In this document: positions 34,811-45,190 of the stretch, in pieces
Numbering within the stretch: position 1 is the stretch's first letter
How the letters are laid out: every line of letters starts with the position of its first letter
Assembly (NCBI GenBank): GCA_030144725.1
Contig: JASKMD010000013.1
Coordinates: 2,504,322-2,568,321, forward strand
Length of the DNA stretch: 64,000 bases
Direction of reading: 5' to 3'
Source: Haematococcus lacustris
Lineage: Eukaryota; Chlorophyta; Chlorophyceae; Chlamydomonadales; Haematococcaceae
The notes under the pieces: generated by a model
Told to the model about the DNA's origin: nothing
Databases searched by the model: none
The model's input: only the letters and a program-made list of their open reading frames with translations
Position numbers and translations under genes: made by a program

Positions 34811-36694
34811 TGGGTCAAGCGCATCACCGCTGCTCACAAGCAAGTGGGTAGCACCACCTTTGAGATGTTGCGCCCGCCGTGGGTCAAGCGCATCACCGCT
34901 GCTCACAAGCAAGTGTGTGTGTGCATTCCCTGTGAGACCTGCGAGCTCTTGCTAGACCAGCTCGGCAAGCACATGGACAGCCTTGTGGTGCCTGAGGACC
35001 CACGACCACCAGATGATAGCGACAGTGACAGCGAGAGTGACAGTGACACCAACAGCGATGGGGGGGATGCTGAGGTGCATGTGGTGCTGGCTGAGCACAT
35101 TGCCAACGCTGACGCTCAAGACCTGGCTGGTGTGCTAGATGCAGGTGTGCTAGATGAGGGTGGGCTGGAGAAGTTGGTGAGTGATGCCCAGAATGCCAGG
35201 GCTATTGCTGGCGTTGCAGGACGGGGGGTTGCTATAGCAGGGGGTACAGCTGGGGGTGCAGACGTGAGGGTTGACCTGGACTATGCCACGGTGCAGAGCT
35301 GGTTTGTGTGCCCATGCAAGGTTGGCGCCAAGCCCAGCCTGACCTGCTTGCAGCGTCAGTGTGCCGCCTGCAAGGATAGGAAGGTGGGCGTGAAGGCGGA
35401 GCGTGAGGGTGTGCAGTTGCAGTATCGTCAGTTCAAGAAGCTAGACAATGGGCAAGGCGTAGAGTTGGCCACAGTCCAGACCACGTTGGGTGAGTTGGTG
35501 GTTGGCCTGAATGACCTCATGCAGAAGCAGTTGTGGCATCATTACCTTGCCAAGCATCAGCGTGCCACCTTTAGGGCGCACTGCGCCGCTGTGCGCAACA
35601 CACCAGGTCTAGTTGTCGTGTCGTGTGACTGGTCAGAGAAGCTCACCATCCACCAAGACATAGCATGTCAGGGAGCATACTGGAAGCAGAGGACCATGTC
35701 AGTGTTCGTGGCATGTGCACACTACCAGGACATGGCTGGCAACTACAGGGAGGAGTCTGTGTTTGTGAGTGCTGACAAGTGTGACCAGTCAGCTGAGGCT
35801 TCCACCACGGCCCTTGTGCAAGTGATTGAGTGTTTGCTGCAAGGCAGGAGGCACCCAGATGATGGGTGGGTGGGCAAGATGGACATGAGGCAGCTGTGTT
35901 TGTGGTCAGATGGTTGTGCATCACAGTTCAAGGGGGCCAAGGCCATTAGGTTGCATTGGCACCTAGCCAATAGGTTTGGGGTGCCTGTGCAATGGTCATA
36001 TGGTGCCACATCGCATTTTAAGAGCACGCATGACTCTGAGGGTGGGGTGATCAAGAGGGAGTGGAGGGAGCAGATGCTAGTGCATCCTGAGCTCGTGGGA
36101 AAAGTGTGTGGGGCTGCTGTGCTGACTGATTGGGCTAACAAGCATTTTGCTGTGCCATGCCATGCACAAGACACCAGTGCTAGCCACAGGCTTCGTGGTC
36201 ACATCATGTTTCGGCGCTACCTGGTGCTAGATGACGCTAGGCAAGCAGCTGTATGCAGTATGCCTGAGGCTGATGTGGAGCGCATGCATAATGATGTAAA
36301 GGGGTGCAGGGCTATGCACCGCATGGTGTTCACACCTGACAGGGAGCAGCCTCAATGGGCCATGGCTGCTTGTGCATGCAACACGTGCATGAGTGTGCCA
36401 TGCCAGCCGTGCATGAAGCCTGACACCACCACCCCACTTGAGCCCATGCCCATGTTTCAAGACACTGTGAAGGAGGTGAGGGCTGACGAAGAGTGTTATG
36501 CATTGTTGATGTTGTACCATCCCGATTTGCTGCATGATGAGGTGTGCTTTGGCAAACTGACCAACAAACACTGTGCACGATATCGCATGCACATGGGATG
36601 GAAGAGGGAAGAGGGACGTAGGGAATTGCGTCGTTTAGTGCGCAGAGAGCTGCTAAGTGAGCAGCTGGAGGCTGAATATGAGGCGGACAATTGA
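34811..36694 (+). CDS. A-family DDE-type transposase
   Basis: A continuous frame ends at 36,694 (616 aa counted from the GTG at 34,844). The exon probably starts at 34,811 after CAG. N-terminal features: a 69-bp in-frame tandem duplication (WVKRITAAHKQV twice), an acidic linker, and a Cys cluster (FVCPCKVGAKPSLTCLQRQC, then AACKDRK). The core has VVVSCDWSEKLTIHQDI (Asp ~262), LCLWSDGCASQFKGAKAIRL (Asp ~355) and THDSEGGVIKREW (Glu ~398), a plausible DDE triad with a D-(~92)-D-(~43)-E spacing. A Cys-rich stretch (CACNTCMSVPCQPCMKP) and the conserved end PLEPMPMFQDTVKEV follow. A preceding Pro-rich exon (LHDVTHALLIPGLPYSAVVG, from ~34,610) is conserved in A2. The superfamily is not certain; the 4-bp duplication would fit Sola. 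The protein appears intact. Confidence 0.8.
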   Translation, partial: WVKRITAAHKQVGSTTFEMLRPPWVKRITAAHKQVCVCIPCETCELLLDQLGKHMDSLVVPEDPRPPDDSDSDSESDSDTNSDGGDAEVHVVLAEHIANADAQDLAGVLDAGVLDEGGLEKLVSDAQNARAIAGVAGRGVAIAGGTAGGADVRVDLDYATVQSWFVCPCKVGAKPSLTCLQRQCAACKDRKVGVKAEREGVQLQYRQFKKLDNGQGVELATVQTTLGELVVGLNDLMQKQLWHHYLAKHQRATFRAHCAAVRNTPGLVVVSCDWSEKLTIHQDIACQGAYWKQRTMSVFVACAHYQDMAGNYREESVFVSADKCDQSAEASTTALVQVIECLLQGRRHPDDGWVGKMDMRQLCLWSDGCASQFKGAKAIRLHWHLANRFGVPVQWSYGATSHFKSTHDSEGGVIKREWREQMLVHPELVGKVCGAAVLTDWANKHFAVPCHAQDTSASHRLRGHIMFRRYLVLDDARQAAVCSMPEADVERMHNDVKGCRAMHRMVFTPDREQPQWAMAACACNTCMSVPCQPCMKPDTTTPLEPMPMFQDTVKEVRADEECYALLMLYHPDLLHDEVCFGKLTNKHCARYRMHMGWKREEGRRELRRLVRRELLSEQLEAEYEADN

Positions 36695-37288
36695 TGTGTA
36701 AAGTGCATTGGGGTCTACTTTGGAGCATCACAAACGGCCCACACATGAACACAACGCGCTTGTTTCCTGATTACACGTTAGAAGCCCACACAAGGAGCCG
36801 CACTGAACTTGCAGTCCATCTCTTGCCGTCTTAATTGGACAGATAACCGGCTGGAAAAAATGCACATTTCATGGAAACTTGACATGGTCTTACGTGACAC
36901 GCGTCGCACGCTTGTTGTCGCACGTTGTGGTGCAGGGACAGCCCACAAGCCACACCAGCACTCCCAGGCACATTATCAGCACTAGCACTAGCACTTTTAC
37001 ACATGTCGGGGGGGTCCTGCGCCCGACAAGAAATTCAAATTTTTGAAATGCTGGGCCGCTGAGCGCAATAGCTATTCGCTGATCACAGCCCCACTAAGCA
37101 GGCCAATCCCGGCACAACGCGACCAGAATTCCCAACACCCTCGCCCGCCCCGGCAAAGGTGCACATCAACACGAGCAGCCCGCTAGCCTCGCGCTGGTGA
37201 GCTGCACCGCCCTGCGCAAAAATCGCTGAAAAACTCTTAAAGATGAGTCGGATAGTTATCAGGGGTGCAGCCAATGGCGGGGGTGACC
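36695..37288. other. A1 3' non-coding end
   Basis: Non-coding 3' part of A1, conserved in A2 (47,760-48,342) and, reversed, in A3. It includes blocks such as CGGGGGGGTCCTGCGCCCGA and GCAGGCCAATCCCGGCA, and ends in the inverted repeat. Confidence 0.8.
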
Positions 37289-38214
37289 TCATATCAGCTC
37301 AGTTTATGCATCTTTTTGACTGACTCCAGCTGCGTTTGGCTGCAAAAGAACCACAAACACCGATGTGGAAACCACCTTGACATTGCTGTCACATGTGGAC
37401 TGAACCCGTGTAAGTCAGGCGACCCCAACTAGCAAAAAATGACAGGAAATGATAGGAAACCGACCCCTGGTAATCAAAACGACGCCGCGTCTCAGCCACG
37501 TGGTTTCTATTTATGTTTCGCACATCCCTGGATAGAGGACTCTGTCAGCTATGCGGAGCAGCTTGTAACATTAATTACTGTGCACTGTGCTGAGTGCTAT
37601 GGCGGCTCAAATCTTAACATTCAAATCCATGCCAGTTTTGCTCATGCGGGCCTCGCCGCGACCGACCGCCGCGACCGACGTGGCCCAGTAGCCTCTGCAA
37701 ACAGTCAGGGACAGTCGCCGCAGTCAAAACAATGCACATGGCACGCCAAACCGATGTAACGACGCCCCTCCACCCATGCTCGGAAGTATACAAGGCTGCT
37801 GCATTGCTTGACCGCTACGTGAGTAGTACCTACTACCTGGCCACTCGGTAAGGCCACTCAAGGTGTGTAGGCCATTGCTACGTTACCTTGCTCGACATGT
37901 TGGGTCCGATCCCTCCCGCCCGCCCTCCGCTTGCGTGTTGAGCTTGTGTCCAGCTCCGCCCTGACCCCCTGCTGCTCAGCTGGAGGGGTGGGCAGCCCAG
38001 GGGAAGCACCAGCACCAGCTGCCTGCTGCTGCCAGGGGGGTGCAGCACGAGGGGGGGGCAGGTCAGGGGCGGCACCAGCACCAGCTGCCTGCTGCTGCCA
38101 GGGGGGTGCAGCAGGAGGGGGGGGCAGCCCAGGGGCAGCACCAGCACCAGCTTGTCGTAGCTTATCTGCATGCACAATGCATGGGCAACATTGCTGAACC
38201 CTGTCCTTCACCAT

Positions 38215-39195
38215 GTGCTTACCATGTGCAGATAACCAGCTCTTGGTGAACTATTCAGGGCTTGAAGGTGAGCACGCCGCCGGCTGGGCGCCATTGGGGC
38301 TGGGAGGGGGTGGGAGGGCGGGACTGGGGATGGGAGGGGGTGGGAGGGGGTAAGAGGGCGGGGCTGGGGCTGGGAGGGGGTGGGAGGGGTTGGGAGGTGG
38401 TGGGGCTGGGGCTGGGAGGGGGTGGCCCAGGTGGCTGGGAGGGTGTGCTGGGAGGCTGGGAGGCTGGGAGGCTGGGAGGCTGGGAGGCTGGGAGGCTGGG
38501 AGGCTGGGAGGCTGGGAGGCTGGGAGGCTGGGAGGCTGGGAGGCTGGGAGGCTGGGAGGCTGGGAGGCTGGGAGGCTGGGAGGCTGGGAGGCTGGGAGGC
38601 TGGGAGGCTGGGAGGCTGGGAGGCTGGGAGGGGGTGGTGGTGGGGCTGCCAGGGGACAAGCCTACTCAATGAAATGACGTGCTTTCTTCTCCAGCAGCTG
38701 TGACGTTGAGTAAGGAACAGAGTTATGTATCGAAAGTCTGGAAAGTCAAAGTGGTCAGCCCACAACATGCCATTTTGTGGCTGAGGGTCCCTTTTCTTGT
38801 GGGACTGGCGAGAGAGATACGCACATTTCCCGCGTTTGCAGCAATGTCGATACATAACATGCCCAGCGATAGCCCTCCAACACCGCCTGCACCAACAAGA
38901 GGCTCGCGGAGCGAGCAAGGCGGGCTGAAATGTGATTGTACTTCCGGCTGGATGCCAGGCGGAGTTCCCTCATTGGTTGCACTACTCACCACTAGAACAA
39001 TCGGTGCTGAGCAGCTGAGGTGTGTCCGCGATCGCATGCACCGGCAAGGACTCTGATGCAACGATTAACGCGCCGCTTGCCAGGATACGAGCAATATTGC
39101 GCAGCTGCCAATGCGATAGAAGCTACTGAAAACGGTGCACTTTGTAGAGAGTACTTGCATGAAGATTACCAACCCCATGTTGGGACATCCTGAGT
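38215..39195 (-). mobile_element. reversed partial copy of the right half of element D
   Basis: Read on the minus strand from ~39,190, this matches 31,318-32,170 of element D: CCCAACATGGGGTTGGTAAT at the start, ADTPQLLSTDCSSG plus donor, [31 protein letters not shown] and TTATCTGCACA. Across the point where C is inserted in D, this copy reads CAGGATGTCCCAACATGG without C, which supports that insertion point. Terminal repeats are not found, so it is truncated. Confidence 0.7.
38446..38632. repeat. (GAGGCTGG)n array, ~22 copies
   Basis: 8-bp tandem repeat inside the D-related fragment, preceded by less regular GGGAGGGGGT units from 38,300. Frames across it (GRLGGWEA, PPSLPASQ) are artefacts. 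Confidence 0.93.
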
Positions 39196-40573
39196 GTAAG
39201 GCTTACGATAACTTTAATTTACCCGGATCTAAACGTTTTTTGCCCATGTTTTAGAAGGCTGTAACCTTAACCCTAACCCTCACCCCCGCCACCACCTCAG
39301 CTAACGGGACAACAACCTCAGCAATTCAACAGACCGAACTACAGCCAGCTTTTCTTACGTAGCCGGCATATTAGCGGACACGCCCAATGCGTCAGGCGTG
39401 CTCCCTGCGCCGATGATGCTTCTGCATGTTGCTTCGGCGAGCGCGACGAGTCAGTTGGCCAAAGACGATACTTACGATACTCATAAAATCTTACATTCTG
39501 TTATCGTGTATCTGAAACTTTAACGGAGCAGGCCTGACGATGAGTACGAACATCGGATTGGGAAGGGTGCCTATCGGAATATAGTTTGATTGCCAGATTG
39601 GACATGTATTTTGCGTTATTCACCCGAGTAGCTAGCAGTGGAGTCCCACAACTCCGCTAGCCACTTGCTTGCAGCCAATACGTGGATCCCCTGCCCTTTC
39701 TGCTCCGCAGCAGCTCCTACTGATGCTCGAGGACATTCCAAATAACATACATCATCTGCAAGGTGCTAGCCTGCGATTTAATACTCTGTCTACCTTATCA
39801 CGTCGTCCATTGGCAGCCACGTCACCACACCCAGTTAACACCCGCTGAAGGCCACCTTGCGCTCCCTAAAGCATATGATTGTACTTTACGTCAAGTCGTA
39901 ATGGTCTGCAATGATCAATTTGCATGTAAAATGCATGCAGGCTACGTTTTAACATTTGGTCACCCCCGCCATTGGCTGCACCCCCATGGCTCAAGAGATA
40001 ACTTTCTTACTCATTTCTGCACGGATGAGGCCGCCGATTTGTGCGATGAGCTAGTAATGGCCCGAATAGAGTGCAGCCAGCCCCAGCGGTTTGCCGGGTG
40101 GCTGGCCCCCAACACGCGACGTGTTCTGGAGCGTCGCAGACACATTTAGCGACGGCTATAGGCAGCCTGGACCCAGAGCGGCGTGAATGGCGCATCCTGA
40201 CTGGACATGCCAACTTTTCAGGTTAGCACGCATCAGTGCTGCAACGTCCTAGCTCGAATCGAGACCCACTCCCAAGCTCACCTGCTGCTTCCCGGCCTGC
40301 TTCCTTGCCCCCCGCTCCAAAGTGTCACCTTTTGTCATCAAACGGCGCCTCTGCAGGTCGATGGTATTGTGGGTTGGGAGCGTGACCGCGATTGCGGATT
40401 GTCGCTGAAAACAGGTTCAGTCCACATGTTGCAGCCATTTTTAGGTTGCACAAGAGTTCCTGATTACTGGTGCTTGTGGCTTCTGAGCAACCACGAACGG
40501 CAAGAATTAGTGAAAAACATGCAGACACTGAGCTGTGAGAAGTGTTTGCCGTTGTGCAGGCCTGTAAACGCCA

Positions 40574-41590
40574 TGGTTACCAAGAAAAGGGGGGTGATGG
40601 CTAGATGTGCCGGTGCGCAAAAAGCGAGGGAGGTTATGGCACAGCGCAGGGCTGCTGAGGCTGAAGCCAAGGCCCAGGCTGGTGCTGCTGAGGCTGAGAC
40701 CCAGGCACAGGCTGATGCTGGTGCTTATGAGGCTGATGAGGCTGGTGCTGATGAGGCTGGTGCTTATGAGGCTGATGCTGGTGCTTATGAGGCTGAGGCC
40801 CAGGCACAGGCTGATGCTCGTGCTTATGAGGCACAGTTGCACCAGCTGCAGCCTGAACTGCAGCAGAGGGAGCAACAAGCTACTGACACCCAACGCTTGC
40901 AACATCTACAGCAATAGCTGCAGGACCTGCAGCAGGATGAACTTCAACGTAAGGAGCAGCAGGTGGCTGAGCAGCAACAGCAGCTGCAGCAGCAGCAGGC
41001 AGACATGCACCTGAGGGAGCAGCAGTTGGCTGAGCAGCAACACCAGCTGCAGCAGCAGCAGGCAGACATGCAGCAGAGGGAGCAGCAGGTGGCTCAGCAG
41101 CAGCAACAGGTGCAGCAGCAGCAGGCGGACCTGCAGCTGAGGGAGCAGCAGGTGGCTCAGCAACACCACCAGGTGCAGCAGCAACAGGCGGACCTGCAGC
41201 TCAGGGAGCAGCAGGTGGCTACCCAGAAGCACCAGGTGCAGCAGCAACAGGCGGACCTGCAGCTGAGGGAGCAGCAGGTGGCTCAGCAACACCACCAGGT
41301 GCAGTTGCAGCAGCAGCTTGACAGGCTGCAGCAACAGCTCGAGGCACAAAGTGGGGCTGAATTGCAACGCCAGGTGCAGCAGCAGCTGGCTGCACAGCAA
41401 CACCTGTTGCAGCAGCAGCAGGCAGACCTGCTACTAAAGCAGCAGCAGGTGGAGAAGCAGCCGCAAGAGGCGGCAGTCCAGCAGGCTGTCAGCACCCACC
41501 ACCCCCTCCCAGACCATTCTACATGCTCTCCCCAGGTCCCTGGGTCCCTCAGGTCACCCCTCTTCATGCGGCCACGCCAGGACACAACAC
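40574..41590 (+). pseudogene. A2 coiled-coil exon with premature stop
   Basis: Matches the A1 coiled-coil exon: MVTKKRGVMARCAGAQKARE, an expanded Ala-Tyr-Glu-Ala-Asp stretch, then Gln-rich heptads. A TAG at 40,915 (CAATAG where A1 has CAACTG) breaks the frame, after which the same frame stays open. It continues to LRSPLFMRPRQDTTLAPMPR and a GTACGC donor at ~41,608, showing the intact exon end that A1 lacks. Confidence 0.7.
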
Positions 41591-41659
41591 TAGCGCCCAT
41601 GCCAAGGTACGCAGTTCCATGCATGCCCTCCCAAGCAAGCACAACCACACCTTTCATAC

Positions 41660-41934
41660 ACCACACCACACCACACCACACCACACCACACCACACCACA
41701 CCACACCACACCGCACCGCACCACACCACACCACACCACACCACACCACACCACACCACACCACACCACACCACACCACACCACACCACACCACACCACA
41801 CCACACCACACCACACCACACCACACCACACCACACCACACCACACCACACCACACCACACCACACCACACCACACCACACCACACCACACCACACCACA
41901 CCACACCACACCACACCACACCACACCACACCAC
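41660..41934. repeat. (ACACC)n array of A2, left part
   Basis: About 55 pentanucleotide units, interrupted once by CCGCACCGCA. The array resumes at 46,816-46,993 after the retrotransposon. Confidence 0.95.
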
Positions 41935-42097
41935 TGTTACGTGATGATGTAATGCTGAGGCAATATTCGTAACGCCCCTATGAGAAGTGTGACGTGGTGC
42001 GGTGATCTGAGGCCGGGTTCGATTCCCGGGCAGACTTCCTGACAACGCCCAGTCTGTCATGGAGAACTCTGTCACCGTCACCGGACGTCTCGTAACA
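41935..42097 (+). repeat. left LTR
   Basis: 163 bp, TG...CA with a 7-bp terminal inverted repeat TGTTACG/CGTAACA. Contains CCGGGTTCGATTCCCGGG, which folds like a tRNA T-arm and fits the Pol III B box (GGTTCGATTCC). Confidence 0.95.
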
Positions 42098-42466
42098 GTT
42101 GGTTTCCGACCGATGTTTCTGAGTCCGACTGGATCTATTTGCCACGTATCTGCCTGAGGATGAGCGGCAGAGGACGTTCTGGTTGGCGTGTGTAAACGCG
42201 GTTGAGTCGGAGCTGGCTGTAGTGCGCCAGTGGTGGAATTGTCGCAAAGCGACGGCTGTGTGTGGGCTCTGAGCTGAGCGACGAGGCTAGAGAGCCTGGA
42301 AACCTATGGCTAGTGAGCCTTTGTGCAGTACAACCAGTCGGCGGAGGTTGATTCTGCGAGAGCGGTGATGGAGGTGACAGTAGTCGTGATGGCCCAGTCG
42401 GCTGCGAAGAAGTTGCGTGACCCAGGAGCGCGAGAGGCCTAGTGGTTCCGGAAACAGTGGACGCTA
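42098..42466 (+). other. retrotransposon leader with possible gag remnants
   Basis: A short open stretch (ATYLPEDERQRTFWLACVNA) ends near 42,270, and KCYNCRLRRLGLG near 42,478 in another frame may be the wreck of a CCHC knuckle; its His is absent. Neither is a functional gag. Confidence 0.35.
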
Positions 42467-45190
42467 GTGCAAGCCAAAATGTTACAATTGTCGTTTGCGC
42501 CGACTTGGCTTGGGAGAAGCGATTCTGTGCTTATGTTTGAAGCCAGATTGGCTATGGCTATGGGTGCACCACCGCACGCTGCTGAGGTACAGTCTGGAAG
42601 GCTGCAGCTACCTTTCCTGTTTGAGGGCCGGCAAGGTAACAAGCCGTGCAGAGTCATGCTTGACACAGGTGCCAGTGGCACCATCATCAGCCAGGAGCGG
42701 TTGGAAAGACATGAAGGCAACGTTAACCCTGCTGCACTACAAAGGAAGATCATGATGGAACCTCTGAGAGTGCTGACCGCAACAAATCAGCCTGTGGTGA
42801 TTACTGAACGTCGTTGTGGCCTGCTGGAGGTGCAAAAAAGCAAGACGAATTGCAATGCAGTGGTCATGCGGTGTCGAGTGGATGCACGAGCATTGCTGAA
42901 GGTTAAGCACAGAGTGTGCACGCTGTTTGAGGCACTCGGAGAGTCGGGGAAGCCTGTAAACTTGTTCGCACTGCAACCAAAGCACCTGCCTGGGTTTGCG
43001 ACTGTGGCTGCTATGAAAGAGCAATGGGAAAGCGCAGCCGAAATTAAGCTGCTCAGTCCGGGTCAAGCCGTGCGACAACTGCGGAAAGGTTGCAGCAGCT
43101 GGCTGATGCTAGTGAAGCCTGGCGATGCTGGCGACCAGCAGGGCTGGCACCAGGGCAGCTTGGCAGCCGTAGTAGCTGGATGCAGTGAGCAGAACACGAA
43201 GGCTGAGCAGGACCCCGAGCTGGTGCCGCAAGCTGTGCTAGAGGGGTTGCTATCTGAGTATGCTGATGTGTTTGGGGACATGCCACCGGGTTTGCCCCCT
43301 GACAGGCCAGTGGGGCACACAATCAGGACACCACCCGGGTCTGAAGCTCCCTACAAACGTATGTACAAGCTAAGCCCCAGAGAGGAGGCTGAAGTGAAGA
43401 AGCAGGTGGCTGAGCTGCTGGCCAAAGGGTTGATTGAGCCAAGCAGCAGCCCATACGGGGCACCAATCTTGTTTGTGCAAAAGAAAGATGGGAGCCTGAG
43501 AATGTGTATTGATTACCGTGCTCTCAACAAGTTAACAGTGAGGGACAGGTACCCCCTGCCCAGGATTGATGACCTATTTGACAAGCTGGCTGGCAAGAGG
43601 GTGTTTAGCTCCCTAGACCTGCAGTCTGGGTACCACCAGATCAGGATTACAGAGGAGGATGTGCCCAAGACTGCCTTCTTGACGCCAATGGGCCAGTTCC
43701 AGTTCAAGGTGCTCTGTTTTGGGCTGACCAACGCCCCTGCTACGTTCCAACGGATGATGAATAACGTATTCAAGCCTTTGATCAATGAGTGTGTGCTGGT
43801 GTACATTGATGACATTCTGGTGATGAGCAACACCCCTGAGGAGCATGTGCAGCACCTGAGGCAAGTCCTGCAGCTCATGCGAGAAAACAAGTTCTACGCC
43901 AAACTGGCAAGGTGCGAGTTCAACAAAACGCAGCTGGCGTTCCTGGGCCACATCGTGGGCAGCAATGGCATTGCTGTCGACCCTGCGAAAGTGCAAGTCG
44001 TAAAAGAATGGCCGACGCCGCGCAACTTAAAAGACCTGCAGGCCTTCCTGGGGCTGGCAAACTACTTCAGGCGGTTCATACCCAACTTCAGCTCTCTGGC
44101 TGCGCCGTTGACGAATCTGACCAGCAAGCAAGTGGCTGCTGCGTATGACTGGGAACACTTTGGGGGTAGCGAGCTAGAAGCATTCGATGGCCTGAAAGAG
44201 GCACTGTGCTCTGCTCCTGTGCTGGCTCTGCCTGATTTCAGCAAGCCTTTTGTAGTGTGCACTGATGCGTCGCTGGTAGGCACCGGTGGGGTGCTGATGC
44301 AATATGGCAGGCCAATTGCTTACACAAGTAAAAAGATGTCCCCAGCTGAGACGCGCTATGCCACTGGAGAGCAGGAGCTGCTGGGTATAATCAGAGCAGT
44401 CAGAGAGTGGAGGTGCTATTTGGATGGAGCGGTTGATGTTACAATCCTGACTGATCACAATCCCCTCATCTACCTGCAAACACAGCCCAACTTGTCGAGG
44501 CGGCAGGTCAGATGGAAGAGGATGGAAGAGCTATCACGCTACAAGTATGAGATCAAATACATACCCGGTGCAACTAATGTGGCTGACCCTATCAGCCGTA
44601 ACCCCGCTCTGGCCAAGGAGGTGGCGCTTACATGCTCATCATCACCACACAATGCTGACTCTGAAGACGCCATGACTGTGATCATGACGCTAAGCTCCCG
44701 GGCTGAAGGGCTGATCTACGCCATCACTACACGCCGCACTGCTGCCCGGCTGCGAGAGAGTGCTGAGCTGGGGCAGGTGGCTGCCCGGGAGGCTGCCCAA
44801 AGAGCAGGCCAATTGGCCCCACCTGATGATTTGGCTGCTGCCCATACGCCTGGCCAGGCAAGAATGACAAGTGCACATCAAAAGGGGGCGCAGCCAGGTG
44901 GGGGGGAAGCCCTGCGGCAGCAACAACAAACAACAGAGTCACAAAACAAATCAAACAAACAAGGTGGTGACGAGCAGTCCACAACTGAGTCGGGTCTCTT
45001 AACCCTAATGCAGGCAATCAAACAAGCCTATGCGGCTGACACACGCTTTGCTGATGAGGCCTTCACATCGCAGCTGTACCAGCATGAGGGGCTGTGGCTG
45101 ACTGAGTGGGGCAGAGTGGTGGTTCCTGATGACGCTGCGCTGCGGAATACACCATGCATGACACCAGGACCGCTGGTCACCTGGGTATGA
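42467..45190 (+). CDS. pol: gypsy pol: protease, reverse transcriptase, RNase H
   Basis: 907-residue frame. Protease: VMLDTGASGTII (~64). Reverse transcriptase: KDGSLRMCIDYRALNKLT, SLDLQSGYHQI, FGLTNAPATFQ, the active-site VYIDDILV (~446), LGHIVGSNGI. RNase H: VCTDASLVGTGGVL (~597), E in GEQELL, LTDHNPLIYL (~662), ending YIPGATNVADPISR. Then a linker leads toward integrase. The frame stops at 45,190 and integrase continues in the -1 frame; the switch lies at ~45,130-45,150. No slippery heptamer is evident, so a one-base change is more likely than programmed shifting. Confidence 0.95.
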   Translation: MQAKMLQLSFAPTWLGRSDSVLMFEARLAMAMGAPPHAAEVQSGRLQLPFLFEGRQGNKPCRVMLDTGASGTIISQERLERHEGNVNPAALQRKIMMEPLRVLTATNQPVVITERRCGLLEVQKSKTNCNAVVMRCRVDARALLKVKHRVCTLFEALGESGKPVNLFALQPKHLPGFATVAAMKEQWESAAEIKLLSPGQAVRQLRKGCSSWLMLVKPGDAGDQQGWHQGSLAAVVAGCSEQNTKAEQDPELVPQAVLEGLLSEYADVFGDMPPGLPPDRPVGHTIRTPPGSEAPYKRMYKLSPREEAEVKKQVAELLAKGLIEPSSSPYGAPILFVQKKDGSLRMCIDYRALNKLTVRDRYPLPRIDDLFDKLAGKRVFSSLDLQSGYHQIRITEEDVPKTAFLTPMGQFQFKVLCFGLTNAPATFQRMMNNVFKPLINECVLVYIDDILVMSNTPEEHVQHLRQVLQLMRENKFYAKLARCEFNKTQLAFLGHIVGSNGIAVDPAKVQVVKEWPTPRNLKDLQAFLGLANYFRRFIPNFSSLAAPLTNLTSKQVAAAYDWEHFGGSELEAFDGLKEALCSAPVLALPDFSKPFVVCTDASLVGTGGVLMQYGRPIAYTSKKMSPAETRYATGEQELLGIIRAVREWRCYLDGAVDVTILTDHNPLIYLQTQPNLSRRQVRWKRMEELSRYKYEIKYIPGATNVADPISRNPALAKEVALTCSSSPHNADSEDAMTVIMTLSSRAEGLIYAITTRRTAARLRESAELGQVAAREAAQRAGQLAPPDDLAAAHTPGQARMTSAHQKGAQPGGGEALRQQQQTTESQNKSNKQGGDEQSTTESGLLTLMQAIKQAYAADTRFADEAFTSQLYQHEGLWLTEWGRVVVPDDAALRNTPCMTPGPLVTWV

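Larger units (their letters stand above)
33200..37288 (+). mobile_element. A1: complete A-family DNA transposon, 4.1 kb
   Basis: The two ends share at least 27 bp of perfect inverted repeat beginning GGTCACCCCCGCCATTGG. TCAT flanks both sides (33,196-33,199 and 37,289-37,292). Inside are a 5' region conserved with A2, a Gln-rich coiled-coil exon, a CCACA pentanucleotide intron, and a DDE-type transposase. It is inserted within A3. It is the best candidate in the window for an autonomous copy. Confidence 0.93.
37293..39953. other. segment between A1 and A2, mostly decayed repeats
   Basis: Contains a reversed partial relative of element D (37,860-39,190) and G-rich arrays. From 39,191 to 39,953 I see no gene; CTTAACCCTAACCCTCACCC at ~39,268 is a short telomere-like stretch. 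An open frame at 37,439-37,759 has no recognisable domain. Confidence 0.4.

Noticed and set aside
38254..38918. Leu-Pro-Ala-Ser-Gln-Pro-Pro-Ser repeat protein on the minus strand
   Set aside because: Translation of the 8-bp GAGGCTGG array within a truncated transposon copy.
42018..42052. A complete tRNA gene in the LTR
   Set aside because: Only a T-arm-like hairpin is convincing; no cloverleaf with anticodon arm and acceptor pairing can be built.
41283..42081. Cys-Gly-Val-Val-Trp repeat 'proteins' across the ACACC arrays
   Set aside because: Microsatellite translation; the arrays lie in a transposon intron and are interrupted by a retrotransposon.
43053..44929. Minus-strand open frames opposite pol
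   Set aside because: Shadows of the retrotransposon coding strand without family motifs.
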